Assembly (NCBI GenBank): GCA_030431775.1
Contig: JAUIHW010000005.1
Location: 62,001 to 126,000, forward strand
From: Gammaproteobacteria bacterium
GTDB lineage: Bacteria; Pseudomonadota; Gammaproteobacteria; Pseudomonadales; JAUIET01
Direction of reading: 5' to 3'
DNA length: 64,000 nt
The notes under the pieces: generated by a model
Databases searched by the model: none
What the model was told of the DNA's origin: nothing
Seen by the model: the letters and a program-made list of their open reading frames with translations, nothing else
Shown: one piece after another, positions 9,384 through 18,231 of the stretch
Layout: the number at the start of each line of letters is the position of its first letter
How positions within the stretch are numbered: the stretch's first letter is position 1
Position numbers and translations under genes: made by a program

Positions 9384-10061
9384 TTATTTCGACGCTGCAC
9401 ATCGCGCACGCTGCAACAATCGCAACAGGCCCCGGGTAACAAAGGGCATGACCCCAAGCAAGCACAGTGAGAACAGCAAACCCGGTGAAAATATGGATTG
9501 CAGGGTAAATTTCTCGACGGCACTAATCTGCGTACCAAAGTGAACCAGCACAATAGTAATGGGTAACATACCGGCTGCTGTGGCCAGGTAAAAACGGCCG
9601 ACCTGCATGGGCGTAATACCAAGCAGCAAGTTGAGCAACCAGAATGGGACGACCGGAACCATCCTAAGACCGAACACATAGAAAGCGCCATCCCGCTGTA
9701 TCCCTTGATTGACGACCGCAAGCTGCCCGCCAAACCGCTGCTGAACCCTATCATGCAGAATAAATCGAGAAGAGAGGAAAGCAAGAGTGCCGCCGGTAGT
9801 GCAGGCCATTACAACCAATGCCGTGCCAGCGAAGTGCCCGAGAAGAATGCCTGCCAGGACCGAGGCTACACCAGTTACCGGCAGTGACAATGATGTGGCC
9901 ACCGTCAGTGTTAAGAAAAATATGACGATTGCCAATTCTGGAGCTTGCTGAAAGTACTTCTGGTAGATCAGCGGGTTCATAAGATTCTCCCCTCCTGCGA
10001 GCAAATAGCTCACAACGGCGAGCAGTATGAGAAAAAGAAGTCCGCTTTGAAGTTTGTTCAC
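9384..10061 (-). CDS. TVP38/TMEM64 family inner-membrane protein
   Basis: 225-residue membrane protein of the TVP38/TMEM64 (VTT/DedA-related) family. About five hydrophobic segments are visible, with the family signature around VLAGILLGHFAGTALVVMAC and FGLRMVPVVPFWLLNLLLGI. Members of this superfamily have been linked to lipid scrambling or transport and membrane homeostasis. It starts 4 bp inside the end of the alpha/beta hydrolase gene (ATGA overlap), so the two form a unit that diverges from the acyltransferase-globin-ligase gene. Specific substrate unknown. Confidence 0.86.
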   Translation of the reverse strand: MNKLQSGLLFLILLAVVSYLLAGGENLMNPLIYQKYFQQAPELAIVIFFLTLTVATSLSLPVTGVASVLAGILLGHFAGTALVVMACTTGGTLAFLSSRFILHDRVQQRFGGQLAVVNQGIQRDGAFYVFGLRMVPVVPFWLLNLLLGITPMQVGRFYLATAAGMLPITIVLVHFGTQISAVEKFTLQSIFSPGLLFSLCLLGVMPFVTRGLLRLLQRARCAASK

Positions 10062-11437
10062 AAACGTTTCAGTGCATCAGCAAATGGAAGCAAGGCCTCG
10101 CTATTGTTAATCATGCCTAGCGGAATCGTGAAGTGTCCACGACGATAGTGGAACCGATTTTCTGCAGGTACTCCCCAGTAATCAAGCTGCTTGCCCACCA
10201 GTGTCGTTGGTGTAATGGTATCGCAGTCACCGATTACGCTGAATATGTTATGCCCTGGCATACAGGGTTTACGGAGCGGATCCAGCCGCTCCAACCAAGC
10301 TTTTTCAGAATCTTTGTGCCAGCCCTTGGCATGCATAGCATCACCCATATTCCAGATATCCGACAGTGAGCCATGTAAAGCGGCTTCGTAGATATGCTGA
10401 CTGTGCGTGATCGCAATCAGCGCATCGGGCCGCAGCGGCTCAGGCCAGTCGGTGGCGCGCATAGCAATGGTTTTTGCCGTTTGTGCTCCCAGGCTACTGC
10501 CCCCAATCGCAACTGCTCCACGACTGTCATTGCGTGCCCAGTGGATTAAAGTCGCCCATTCCTGATGCTGGGCCGCGAGAAAATCGAACATACTGTTAGG
10601 TGTTGCTGACAGCAATTGTTCACCTCCAAAATGGCCAGGCAGTACCCGCCGCCCATGCCACGGGGCTTCAGGGCGAATTACCCGGATGCCTTTGCGAGTA
10701 AGTTCGGTCACTTCATCAATCAACTGCTGATAGTGATCAAACTCGACACAAATCCCATGCCCAAATATTAAAGTTGGGGGGTTGCTGACATGGAGAGGCT
10801 CGTGCACTCGAGCGTAAGCAAGGTCATTCATGGCAAGGGAGGGCGACTGGAATCGCAGCCAGTAATCCTGGCCGTAAGGCCTAGGAACAGGACGTGACCT
10901 TTCGACCGCTGGCAGAGACTCGGGCAAGGCAAACAGGGCTTCTACCTGTTCGCCACTTTTTCCAAATCGCGCCTCTAATTCTTCCGGGCTTGGCGGCGTC
11001 ATGTACACCGATGAAATAACGAGCTTACGCAATGGAATAAACCTTAGCCTGGACATATTGTATGCGGTTCGGAAGTCCAGCCGCATTTCCTCCACAATTG
11101 GTAGCCGGCTGCTTTCAATGTCCATGCTTGAAAAAAAATAGTCATGCCACAATTGCTCAATTGAGAATGCTTTGAGGCGGGTACGTTCGAAATGATTCAA
11201 CGCCCGCTCTATGCGCTGAACCTGCCGCCGACTGGGCTGATCGAGCGGTACACTTTTAACAAACGCGTCAACATCACCATCGGCAGCCCGCGCAGCAGCC
11301 CACAGTCGAGAGAGAGGGAAGAACCAGTGCTCCAACAGATACAATATGCATCGATCCAGCCAAGGTCTGGCAATCAGGGCACCCAATGGCGATTGCATGA
11401 TCCTGAGGGATAGAGGTCGGCTTTGGGACTGCCTCAC
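10058..11437 (-). CDS. Alpha/beta-hydrolase, lipase/esterase-like
   Basis: 459-residue protein with an N-terminal helical region of about 200 residues and an alpha/beta-hydrolase domain after it. The oxyanion segment is LIFGHGICVEFDHYQ (about 223-237), the nucleophile elbow is GSSLG with Ser about 315, and the histidine is probably in YRRGHFTIPLG near the C-terminus. No signal peptide. It is transcribed away from the fusion gene at 11628, separated by 190 bp. The substrate is not identifiable; the lipid-linked neighbours suggest an acyl ester. Confidence 0.82.
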   Translation of the reverse strand: MRQSQSRPLSLRIMQSPLGALIARPWLDRCILYLLEHWFFPLSRLWAAARAADGDVDAFVKSVPLDQPSRRQVQRIERALNHFERTRLKAFSIEQLWHDYFFSSMDIESSRLPIVEEMRLDFRTAYNMSRLRFIPLRKLVISSVYMTPPSPEELEARFGKSGEQVEALFALPESLPAVERSRPVPRPYGQDYWLRFQSPSLAMNDLAYARVHEPLHVSNPPTLIFGHGICVEFDHYQQLIDEVTELTRKGIRVIRPEAPWHGRRVLPGHFGGEQLLSATPNSMFDFLAAQHQEWATLIHWARNDSRGAVAIGGSSLGAQTAKTIAMRATDWPEPLRPDALIAITHSQHIYEAALHGSLSDIWNMGDAMHAKGWHKDSEKAWLERLDPLRKPCMPGHNIFSVIGDCDTITPTTLVGKQLDYWGVPAENRFHYRRGHFTIPLGMINNSEALLPFADALKRL

Positions 11438-11534
11438 TGTGACGGAACCACTTTACATCGAAACTGTCAGCTTAACCAATGCATGCTGCGCTGAATACAC
11501 GTGGCACCTGGAATACTCTGCTAATTTGACATAG

Positions 11535-11556
11535 CTCAAACGAAATGCCATTTGAG
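11535..11556. promoter_or_regulatory. Inverted repeat CTCAAA-N10-TTTGAG in divergent promoter
   Basis: Six-bp arms at 11535-11540 and 11551-11556 lie between the divergent starts at 11437 and 11628. Such a position suits an operator for both units, but the arms are short and could arise by chance. The rest of this 190-bp intergenic stretch shows nothing else clear, apart from the Shine-Dalgarno GCGGAGGT just before 11628. Confidence 0.25.
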
Positions 11557-11627
11557 TGCATTCATAGTCCTGCGCATGTATAGTTTCGAGCAAGATCGAT
11601 ATTAACAATTAAAATGCGGAGGTTCTG

Positions 11628-14600
11628 TTGACCTATTCCGCGGTAAGCGACTTCTTCCTGAGCCACCTGTGGCCCATACTTGCCTGGGTAGCGTTAATAA
11701 TCCTGCTGCTTAAGTGGCTATTTCAACGCTGGGAACTATACCTAACGGCCAATCGTTCATTGCAGCTCAAGTTTCCTGTTTCTCCATTCGCGCTTCTTGA
11801 TCGCAAAGTCATCATCGAGAGCCTTGTTAATTCTTCAGAGATACGCTCAGCGATCACCGAAGCGGCGTCAAATCACGATGAGGACGCCAATACAATTGAC
11901 AGGCGAGTGAGACATTACGCAGAGGAAATAGTACCGGCTTTCTCAGCTACGTTCTACTTCGCCATTGGATACTGGCTGGCGCGCACCTTGTTACGCACAC
12001 TCTATCAGGTAAAGATGCTGCGTGATGCAAAACAGGAATATGATGAAATTGGACCGAATGCAACGGTAGTGATGCTGATGAATCACCGTTCCAATATAGA
12101 TGTATTGTTAGTCAACTACCTGTTGTCACGACGCTCTGCCGTATCACATGCTGCAGGTGAGTGGGCCAGGTTATGGCCGCTTTACCACTTGGTGAAGCTG
12201 GCCGGCAATTATGTGGTGGACCGGGATGCCAATGATCCTCTGTATCGACTGGTTCTGCGGCGCTACGTTCAAATGTCCGTGAGTTTCGGTATTCATTTGG
12301 GGGTATTCCCCGAGGGTAGCTTAAGCCGTGATGGCAGTTTGCAAAATTTGTACTTTGGGTTGTTGAATTATGTAGCGACTGCCAGCTGGCCTGGGCAGGA
12401 TAGAGATATCGTTTTTATACCGGTTAGCTTCAATTACGATTCGATACCGGAGCAGGAAAGGCTGGTTTTTGAGGACCAACGCGAGTTCAAACACCGAGGA
12501 AAATGGTATGTCGCGTGGACGAGTCTGACTTTTTGTATGAAAACACTCTGGTTGCTGGTGACTCCCAGAGAAAATCGCTATGGCTGGGCCTGCGCGAGCT
12601 TTGGCAAACCTCTGTCCTTAGACAACTGGCAACGCGTACGCGGGATACGGCTGAAGGAACTGCCAGGTGAGCAGCGCCGAGTACTGGTTGAAGAGCTCGG
12701 TCGGGAATTGATGGACTCCGCAATGGACATGATGCCAGTGCTGCCCGTGCATATACTGGCATTGGCCTTGCGCAGCAAACCTCAGTCAAGTTGGTCTGAA
12801 GCGCAATTGCTCGAGCAGGCCGAAAGCGTACGCACAATGCTGGATACAGCTAACGCACCACTGTTTTTCTACAACAAGACAGAAACTGACGCTTATGGCA
12901 TGGCTCTGAGTCGGCTGATAGACCTCAATGTTGTTCGCCGGGAAAGTGATGGCAGCCTGACGTGTGTTGCTGATCGAAAAGCGATGCTGGAGTACTACGC
13001 TAATAGCATTGCTCATTACTTGCAACCGAGACCGTTGGACGAGTCGGGCCGTGTACAATTACTCGAGTCCTCTCCGCTCAACGGCGAACAAAAACAACTC
13101 ACTATAATGGCAGAGTCCTACGACCGGGTTTTGGCAGAAAAACGCGGCGGCAAGGCCTTCTTTGATGAATTCTATAAACGATTTCTGAACGCCTCTCCCA
13201 GAATTGCTGAAAAGTTCAGTAGCGCTGACATGGTTAAGCAGCAGGCGCACCTGCAACTATCGGTTGGCCATATGGTGGATTTCTTCGCCACCGGCAAACC
13301 GAGTGAGCGCATGCGGCAGATCGCGGCATCGCACAGTAAGAGCGGCCGGGATATTGCGCCTGAGTTGTACGATATCTGGTTGGAAAAATTGCTGGAGACA
13401 GTCCAAATTTTTGATGAATCCTATTCACCCTCCATAGAGCGCAGCTGGCGCACGGTAATGCAAGCAGGAATGGATTACATGCGCAGCCAATACCGGGTTG
13501 CGGCCATAGCATCATCAGGCACAACCGCGCAGCAAAACAGCCACTCGGTTGCAGAAGACATTTCCCGCTGGATCGAGCAATGGGCAATGCGCACACCCGA
13601 AAAGCGCGCTATCTGCGACAAGCAACGCACCTATACCTACCGTGAGCTTGCCCAACAGATTTCTCGGCTCGCAGGAGGATTGAGGCACGGTTTAGACGTA
13701 AGCACTGGAGACCGCGTTGCCTATCTTGCACCTAATCGCGTCGAATTTCTGGTGTTGCTATTTGCCTGTGCCAAACTCGGCGCAATATTGGTACCCATCA
13801 ATTTCAGGCTTGCGACCCAGGAACAGGCGACACTGATAGAGCGCGCCGATGTTAAAGCACTGTTTTTAACGAGCGAATTTGCCGCCGTTGCCGGGCATTG
13901 TTGCTCGACGTTTGCCAAAGTAGTCATGGATGATTGCGGTAGTGAGAAAGCCGATATCGATTACCAGCGTTTAGTGGATGAACATGTGCCTCTGCAACGC
14001 CATAAAGGTCATTTACAAGCAGCGTTGCTCATTGTGTTTACCTCCGGCAGTACCGGAGAACCGAAGGGGGCGGTATTGACACAAGCAGCCGTGCATTGGA
14101 ATGCACTGAACAGTCGTTTAATGCATGACATGAGTCGTACCGATCATATTGCCACAACACTGCCGTTCTTCCACGTCGGCGGTATCAATATCCAGACTCT
14201 GCCTGCTCTGCAGGTGGGCGCGACCGTTACAGTGTTTGCGAAATTCGAGCCAGTCGAATTCATGAAATATCTAGAGCATGAACGACCCAGTCTCACCGTG
14301 CTCGTGCCTTCGCAGATGCAGCAATTGATGGCCCAAGCTAACTGGTCTACGGCTGACATGAGTTCAATTAAGGCGGTCGCCACGGGCTCTGCGATCGTTA
14401 ACATGGATCTCATTCGCGCCTGGGCCAACAAAGGGGTACCAGTAATACAGATTTATGGCTGTACCGAATCAGCTCCAATTGCCATCCATCAAACTGTGGA
14501 TGGCATTGGCCCGGGGTTTGGAACCGTCGGCCACCCTGCCCTGTATACGGACGCGAAGGTGCTTGATACTGCAGGGAACAGTGTGGCCACCGGTGTCGAA

Positions 14601-15080
14601 GGGGAGATAGCGCTCAAGGGCCCAAGTCTCATGAGCCACTATTGGCGTGACGATCAGGCTACAGAAGACGCTTTTAGGGACGGTTGGTTACTAACAGGAG
14701 ATCTTGGTTATCAGGATCAAAACGGCAGACTGTGTATTGTTGGGCGCAAGAAACAGTTAATTATCTCAGGCGGCGAAAATATCCATCCGGGCGAGATTGA
14801 ACGTGTGCTGGAACTCCATGCCGACGTGCTGGAAGCGGCCGTCGTTGGGGTTGAGGATGCGCACTGGGGCGAGGTACCAGCGGCCTTAATCGTTACTACT
14901 ATCGGCAGACCAATAGCGGAGCGCGACATACAACAGCACCTTCGCCAGCACCTCGGTCGCTTCAAGCATCCGCGCCAAATTGTGCAGATTGCATCCTTAC
15001 CCCGCACTGCCCTGGGAAAGATAGCTTACCCAGAAGTTGCCGAAATCATCAAGGCAAGCATGCCAGAGAACGTGGTTTGA
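11628..15080 (+). CDS. Three-domain fusion: PlsB-type acyltransferase, globin, AMP-dependent acyl ligase
   Basis: 1150-residue protein. An N-terminal membrane segment (about 14-33) leads into a glycerolipid acyltransferase with block I NHRSNID (His153, Asp158) and block III VFPEGSLSR (about 226-234). Residues about 488-625 read as a globin: FYKRF in helix B, Phe530 at the CD1 position, His569 in ASHSKSGRD as proximal (F8) ligand, and PELYDIWLEKLLETV as helix G. Residues about 640-1145 are an AMP-binding ligase with P-loop FTSGSTGEPKG (804-814) and IYGCTESAP, LTGDLGYQD, GRKKQLIISGGENIHP. Translation starts at TTG with a strong GGAGGT five bases before; no ATG is in frame nearby. Ligase plus acyltransferase recalls Aas; a haem domain between them is not something I know. 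Confidence 0.9.
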   Translation: MTYSAVSDFFLSHLWPILAWVALIILLLKWLFQRWELYLTANRSLQLKFPVSPFALLDRKVIIESLVNSSEIRSAITEAASNHDEDANTIDRRVRHYAEEIVPAFSATFYFAIGYWLARTLLRTLYQVKMLRDAKQEYDEIGPNATVVMLMNHRSNIDVLLVNYLLSRRSAVSHAAGEWARLWPLYHLVKLAGNYVVDRDANDPLYRLVLRRYVQMSVSFGIHLGVFPEGSLSRDGSLQNLYFGLLNYVATASWPGQDRDIVFIPVSFNYDSIPEQERLVFEDQREFKHRGKWYVAWTSLTFCMKTLWLLVTPRENRYGWACASFGKPLSLDNWQRVRGIRLKELPGEQRRVLVEELGRELMDSAMDMMPVLPVHILALALRSKPQSSWSEAQLLEQAESVRTMLDTANAPLFFYNKTETDAYGMALSRLIDLNVVRRESDGSLTCVADRKAMLEYYANSIAHYLQPRPLDESGRVQLLESSPLNGEQKQLTIMAESYDRVLAEKRGGKAFFDEFYKRFLNASPRIAEKFSSADMVKQQAHLQLSVGHMVDFFATGKPSERMRQIAASHSKSGRDIAPELYDIWLEKLLETVQIFDESYSPSIERSWRTVMQAGMDYMRSQYRVAAIASSGTTAQQNSHSVAEDISRWIEQWAMRTPEKRAICDKQRTYTYRELAQQISRLAGGLRHGLDVSTGDRVAYLAPNRVEFLVLLFACAKLGAILVPINFRLATQEQATLIERADVKALFLTSEFAAVAGHCCSTFAKVVMDDCGSEKADIDYQRLVDEHVPLQRHKGHLQAALLIVFTSGSTGEPKGAVLTQAAVHWNALNSRLMHDMSRTDHIATTLPFFHVGGINIQTLPALQVGATVTVFAKFEPVEFMKYLEHERPSLTVLVPSQMQQLMAQANWSTADMSSIKAVATGSAIVNMDLIRAWANKGVPVIQIYGCTESAPIAIHQTVDGIGPGFGTVGHPALYTDAKVLDTAGNSVATGVEGEIALKGPSLMSHYWRDDQATEDAFRDGWLLTGDLGYQDQNGRLCIVGRKKQLIISGGENIHPGEIERVLELHADVLEAAVVGVEDAHWGEVPAALIVTTIGRPIAERDIQQHLRQHLGRFKHPRQIVQIASLPRTALGKIAYPEVAEIIKASMPENVV

Positions 15081-15160
15081 CAGAAAACACAACGCCACCT
15101 CGGCATACCAATGAATAAACCATGGGAAGTGACAGTTGGCAGCTCACTGGCCGCTGCATT

Positions 15161-16114
15161 CTAGCGCCGTTTACAAGCCGGCAGGCTACACAGCATTTCG
15201 AAAATCAGATTTGCTGCCAGCAGGGCTGTATTACCGGTGGTATCGTAAGGAGGCGACACCTCCACCAGGTCACAACCCACCAGGTTCAGTCCGAAACAAC
15301 CACGAATAATCTCCAAGCCCTGTGAGCCCGTTAACCCGCCGGGCTCAGGTGTTCCGGTACCCGGTGCTACTGACGGGTCGAGACCGTCAATGTCAAAACT
15401 CAAATACACCGGTGTTTCACTCCCTATCTTCAGGCGGATCGTGTCCATCAAAGGCGCCAATGATTTATGCCAACATTCCTCGGCCGGAACCACCTGTGCC
15501 CCCTGCTGCCGTGACCATTCGAAATCCTCGGCCGAGTACCCGGTCGCTCGCAGCCCAATCTGAAACATTTTTCTCGGTTGAAGCAGGTTTTCTTCAATGG
15601 CCCGACGAAATATTGTCCCGTGGGTGATTTTCTCGCCAAACATTTCATCATTAATGTCGGCATGCGCATCTACATGAATCAAAGCCACCGGGCCGTGCTT
15701 TGCGGCAACCGCCCGCAGTATGGGTAAAGCAATGGTGTGATCGCCACCCATGGATACCGGGATCACATCATGCTGCAGTACCTCATTGTAATGCGCCTCA
15801 ATAATATCGATAGACTTCAGCAGGTTATAGGCGTTCAGGGGAACATCACCGATATCGGCAACCTGAAAGCTATCAAACGGTGCAGCGCCAGTGTACATAC
15901 CGTAGGGACGAACCAATACCGACTCGCTGCGGATCTGGCGTGGCCCATAACGGGTACCGACACGATTGCTGGTACCAATATCCAGGGGAACGCCAAGTAG
16001 CGCAACGTCAAGCCCTTCGGCGGTCGCCTGAGTGGGCAAGCGAAACAGGCTGGCAATACCACCGAACCTCGGCATGTCATTACCGCTCAAGGGTTGATTG
16101 TATTGTTTACTCAT
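15161..16114 (-). CDS. Agmatinase / ureohydrolase family protein
   Basis: Manganese ureohydrolase of 317 residues that splits urea from a guanidino compound. Metal-binding motifs are complete: GGDHT (His126), DAHAD (Asp149, His151, Asp153) and SFDIDGLDP (Asp241, Asp243). The PGTGTPEPGGL segment is typical of the agmatinase/guanidinobutyrase branch. Sequence alone does not separate agmatine, guanidinobutyrate and guanidinopropionate as substrate. It converges with the fusion gene (80-bp gap) and is not obviously part of an operon. Confidence 0.9.
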   Translation of the reverse strand: MSKQYNQPLSGNDMPRFGGIASLFRLPTQATAEGLDVALLGVPLDIGTSNRVGTRYGPRQIRSESVLVRPYGMYTGAAPFDSFQVADIGDVPLNAYNLLKSIDIIEAHYNEVLQHDVIPVSMGGDHTIALPILRAVAAKHGPVALIHVDAHADINDEMFGEKITHGTIFRRAIEENLLQPRKMFQIGLRATGYSAEDFEWSRQQGAQVVPAEECWHKSLAPLMDTIRLKIGSETPVYLSFDIDGLDPSVAPGTGTPEPGGLTGSQGLEIIRGCFGLNLVGCDLVEVSPPYDTTGNTALLAANLIFEMLCSLPACKRR

Positions 16115-16264
16115 TGCGACCGGTCCATCATCTCAACATTCAATTCAGCCCTGCTGGCGCCAATTTCGTCGTGTGCTGTGATTGTAGCCTTTATCGCTGT
16201 AATTTACTGCAGAAAATACACGGCCATATGCGCTCGATGAAACGATAACAGGCAGGCCAAACTT

Positions 16265-16951
16265 TTAGCGTCGCAATACCAATAGCCAACGCCCGATATT
16301 TACAATATCCGCGAGCGCCCCGGCGAAGTAGGTATACGCGGCCGCTTTGAGCACGCTGCGCGCCGCTGCCTGATGCTGCGGCGGCAGATAGTCTCCTTCG
16401 ACCAGAATGGGCAGGGCCTTATTAAAGCTGGCATCCCACTCTTCCGGCAATACGATAAGATAGGCCAGCGCGCCCAGCAGCTGCAAAGTAAGACTAAGCC
16501 CGATAACAACAAACATCGCAGCGGGAACTTTCAGTACCACTGCGACAACAGGCAGCAAAGCCATAAGACCAATACCGAGTTTTTTCATTAGCATGGCTTT
16601 GGGCATGTAGCGCGAGCGCAATTGAGAGACCGTTTCATTGCGGTGAAACTGAATGGCATGCCCTATTTCATGCGCCGCAACCGCGATGGCAGTAATTGAC
16701 TTGCCGTTAAAGTTGCTTGGACTCAGGCGAACAGCCTTAGCGGACGGGTCGTAGTGGTCTCTACCCTCTTCGGTTCGTTCCACCACTACATCATCTAACT
16801 GAAAACGACTACGCAAATGCTCGGCGAGTTCTCCACCAGTACCTGGCATGTCATCAAAGCGTTTGTGATGTTTGCGCATTACATGGCTCACCCACAACGA
16901 AGGAAAGTAGATGGCGAAAGCCAGTACCATCGTCAAAACAATGTAAAGCAT
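16265..16951 (-). CDS. YugP-like membrane zinc metallopeptidase
   Basis: 228-residue membrane protein with an HEIGH zinc motif (94-98) in VAAHEIGHAIQFHRNE. An N-terminal hydrophobic segment (about 2-22) and two to three more (about 125-175 and 205-225) flank the catalytic region, as in the YugP/DUF zinc metallopeptidase family. Residue pattern YDPSAKAVRLSPSNFNGKSITAIAVA precedes the motif. Probably involved in membrane protein quality control, but no substrate is established. Monocistronic in this context. Confidence 0.86.
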   Translation of the reverse strand: MLYIVLTMVLAFAIYFPSLWVSHVMRKHHKRFDDMPGTGGELAEHLRSRFQLDDVVVERTEEGRDHYDPSAKAVRLSPSNFNGKSITAIAVAAHEIGHAIQFHRNETVSQLRSRYMPKAMLMKKLGIGLMALLPVVAVVLKVPAAMFVVIGLSLTLQLLGALAYLIVLPEEWDASFNKALPILVEGDYLPPQHQAAARSVLKAAAYTYFAGALADIVNIGRWLLVLRR

Positions 16952-17160
16952 GAAGCCACACCAAGAAGGCGAATTACGCCGATATTAAAGGCCGGACCAT
17001 TGCTGTTCAACAGGTTATACTGGCTATTTTCTTTGACGGCTCTGCATAACTATGGACAAACCCTGGGCACTGATACCGGCTTGGCGGCAAAGCTCAATTT
17101 TACTGCCTATGCCAACAAGAGGCGTTAGATTCCCCGACATAATCTTCTGGAGGTAATACA
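16952..17160. other. Intergenic stretch without a convincing gene
   Basis: About 210 bp between the metallopeptidase start and the small leader frame at 17161. It should contain the promoter of the metallopeptidase and of the VOC gene. A sequence TTCTTTGACG followed by a TATACT-like GTTATACTGG near 17013 was seen, but no confident promoter can be assigned. A minus-strand frame with a helix-turn-helix-like piece crosses it and is discussed under rejected items. Confidence 0.4.
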
Positions 17161-17256
17161 ATGCCCACTCGAGAAAAGCCGACTTTGACCCAACTTGGTT
17201 GCAAATCTCTGGCTGTCGCGTGCCTGTTGGGTACAACCTGGATAAGCCATGAGTAA
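17161..17256 (+). CDS. Possible 31-residue leader peptide before the VOC gene
   Basis: ATG preceded by a very good Shine-Dalgarno (TGGAGGTAATACA). It encodes 31 residues, MPTREKPTLTQLG at the start and LAVACLLGTTWISHE at the end, with a TAA at 17254-17256 that lies 8 bp inside the next gene. The following VOC start at 17249 has only a weak ribosome site, so translation of the small frame could be what delivers ribosomes to it. It may be a fortuitous frame. Confidence 0.35.
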   Translation: MPTREKPTLTQLGCKSLAVACLLGTTWISHE

Positions 17257-17758
17257 AGCAAAGCTTGGATGGGGTCATATCAATGTCAATGTGAGCAATC
17301 TGGAACGCTCGATCGAGTTTTACAGTAAGCTCGGCTTTGAGGTGTTTCTGCCTGGTATTCCCTACCTTGATGTGGATAGCACAGAGGGCTGTTCACCATT
17401 GCCAGAGACTGCCACCCAGGCACTGGGCTTAGCCGAAGGAACGCAAGGCCGCGCCTGCATCATGCAGCTTGACGACGGTTTTCCAAAGCTGGACCTGACT
17501 GAGTATTCCAACCTCCAGCAGCAACAACCGTTGGAAAATCAGGACCTGGGTCTGGTACGAATCTGCCTGGCCTCCCATAATCTGCTGCAGGATTATCAAG
17601 ACCTTCTCGCGCGGGGCATCGAGTTTGTGTCACCGCCGCAATCCTGCGCGAAGCGGATGGCCGACGTCGCCGTGTGCAAAGACCCGGACGGTACCCTCAT
17701 TGAATTACTGCAGATTTATCTGGAGCGCTGGCCGGCACTTGATAACCATCACAAATAG
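17249..17758 (+). CDS. VOC (glyoxalase/dioxygenase superfamily) protein
   Basis: 169-residue protein with the beta-alpha-beta-beta-beta pattern of the vicinal oxygen chelate fold. The first repeat begins GHINVNVSNLERSIEFYSKLGFEV (His at about residue 10 as metal ligand) and the second ends with VAVCKDPDGTLIELLQIY (Glu ligand). The function cannot be set from sequence: isomerases, lyases and extradiol-type enzymes share this fold. It converges with and overlaps the dioxygenase beta gene by 10 bp. Confidence 0.82.
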   Translation: MSKAKLGWGHINVNVSNLERSIEFYSKLGFEVFLPGIPYLDVDSTEGCSPLPETATQALGLAEGTQGRACIMQLDDGFPKLDLTEYSNLQQQQPLENQDLGLVRICLASHNLLQDYQDLLARGIEFVSPPQSCAKRMADVAVCKDPDGTLIELLQIYLERWPALDNHHK

Positions 17759-18231
17759 ATAATGATCGACTTATGCGCCGCTTCCGGATTGATCAGGTTC
17801 ACTTTCTTGTGGCGAATCATAAAACTGTCACCAGAGGGCACCAGGTGGTGTTCATAGGTGCCGGCGAATACACGTTGTTCCTCGCGGTAGAACATTACAA
17901 CCTGAAAATTGGAAGTAATGATCAAGTCGCCCTGCTCGCTACTGCCTGCGTGGCGGATATTGCCGATCAAGTGTGAGCATCTAACGGCTGAGTCTTTGCT
18001 GGCCGCACGTGGGTGGACGAAATTACGCTTGCGAATCTCCATCAACACACGGTCATCGTAGAAATGCGAAATGTGGTTGAATGGGTCAGGCTGGTCTTCT
18101 GAAGCCGGCATCCAGTAGGTGCCGTCGTCGGTGTACAGGGCCAGCCAGCTTTCCAGATCGGGGCGGTCCAGGTAGCCGGCTTCCTGGTAAAGAAAGCCTT
18201 CGACCACATGCAAGTCAACTTGAGCGTTCAT
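17749..18231 (-). CDS. Rieske ring-hydroxylating dioxygenase, beta subunit
   Basis: 160-residue small subunit with the NTF2-like/scytalone-dehydratase fold. Seen: VEGFLYQEAGYLDRPDLESWLALYTDDGTYWMPASEDQPDP at the N-terminal end, characteristic of this subunit, and HFYDDRVLMEIRKRN. It stabilises the alpha-subunit hexamer. The start overlaps the alpha stop by 4 bp. No ferredoxin or reductase gene for the electron supply is found nearby, so these must be encoded elsewhere. Confidence 0.93.
   Translation of the reverse strand: MNAQVDLHVVEGFLYQEAGYLDRPDLESWLALYTDDGTYWMPASEDQPDPFNHISHFYDDRVLMEIRKRNFVHPRAASKDSAVRCSHLIGNIRHAGSSEQGDLIITSNFQVVMFYREEQRVFAGTYEHHLVPSGDSFMIRHKKVNLINPEAAHKSIIIYL

Noticed and set aside
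17024..17278. Minus-strand frame with a helix-turn-helix-like piece (CRQAGISAQGLS)
   Set aside because: The resemblance is to one short helix pair only, the frame runs into the VOC gene, and there is no ribosome site. A degraded repressor is possible but cannot be supported.
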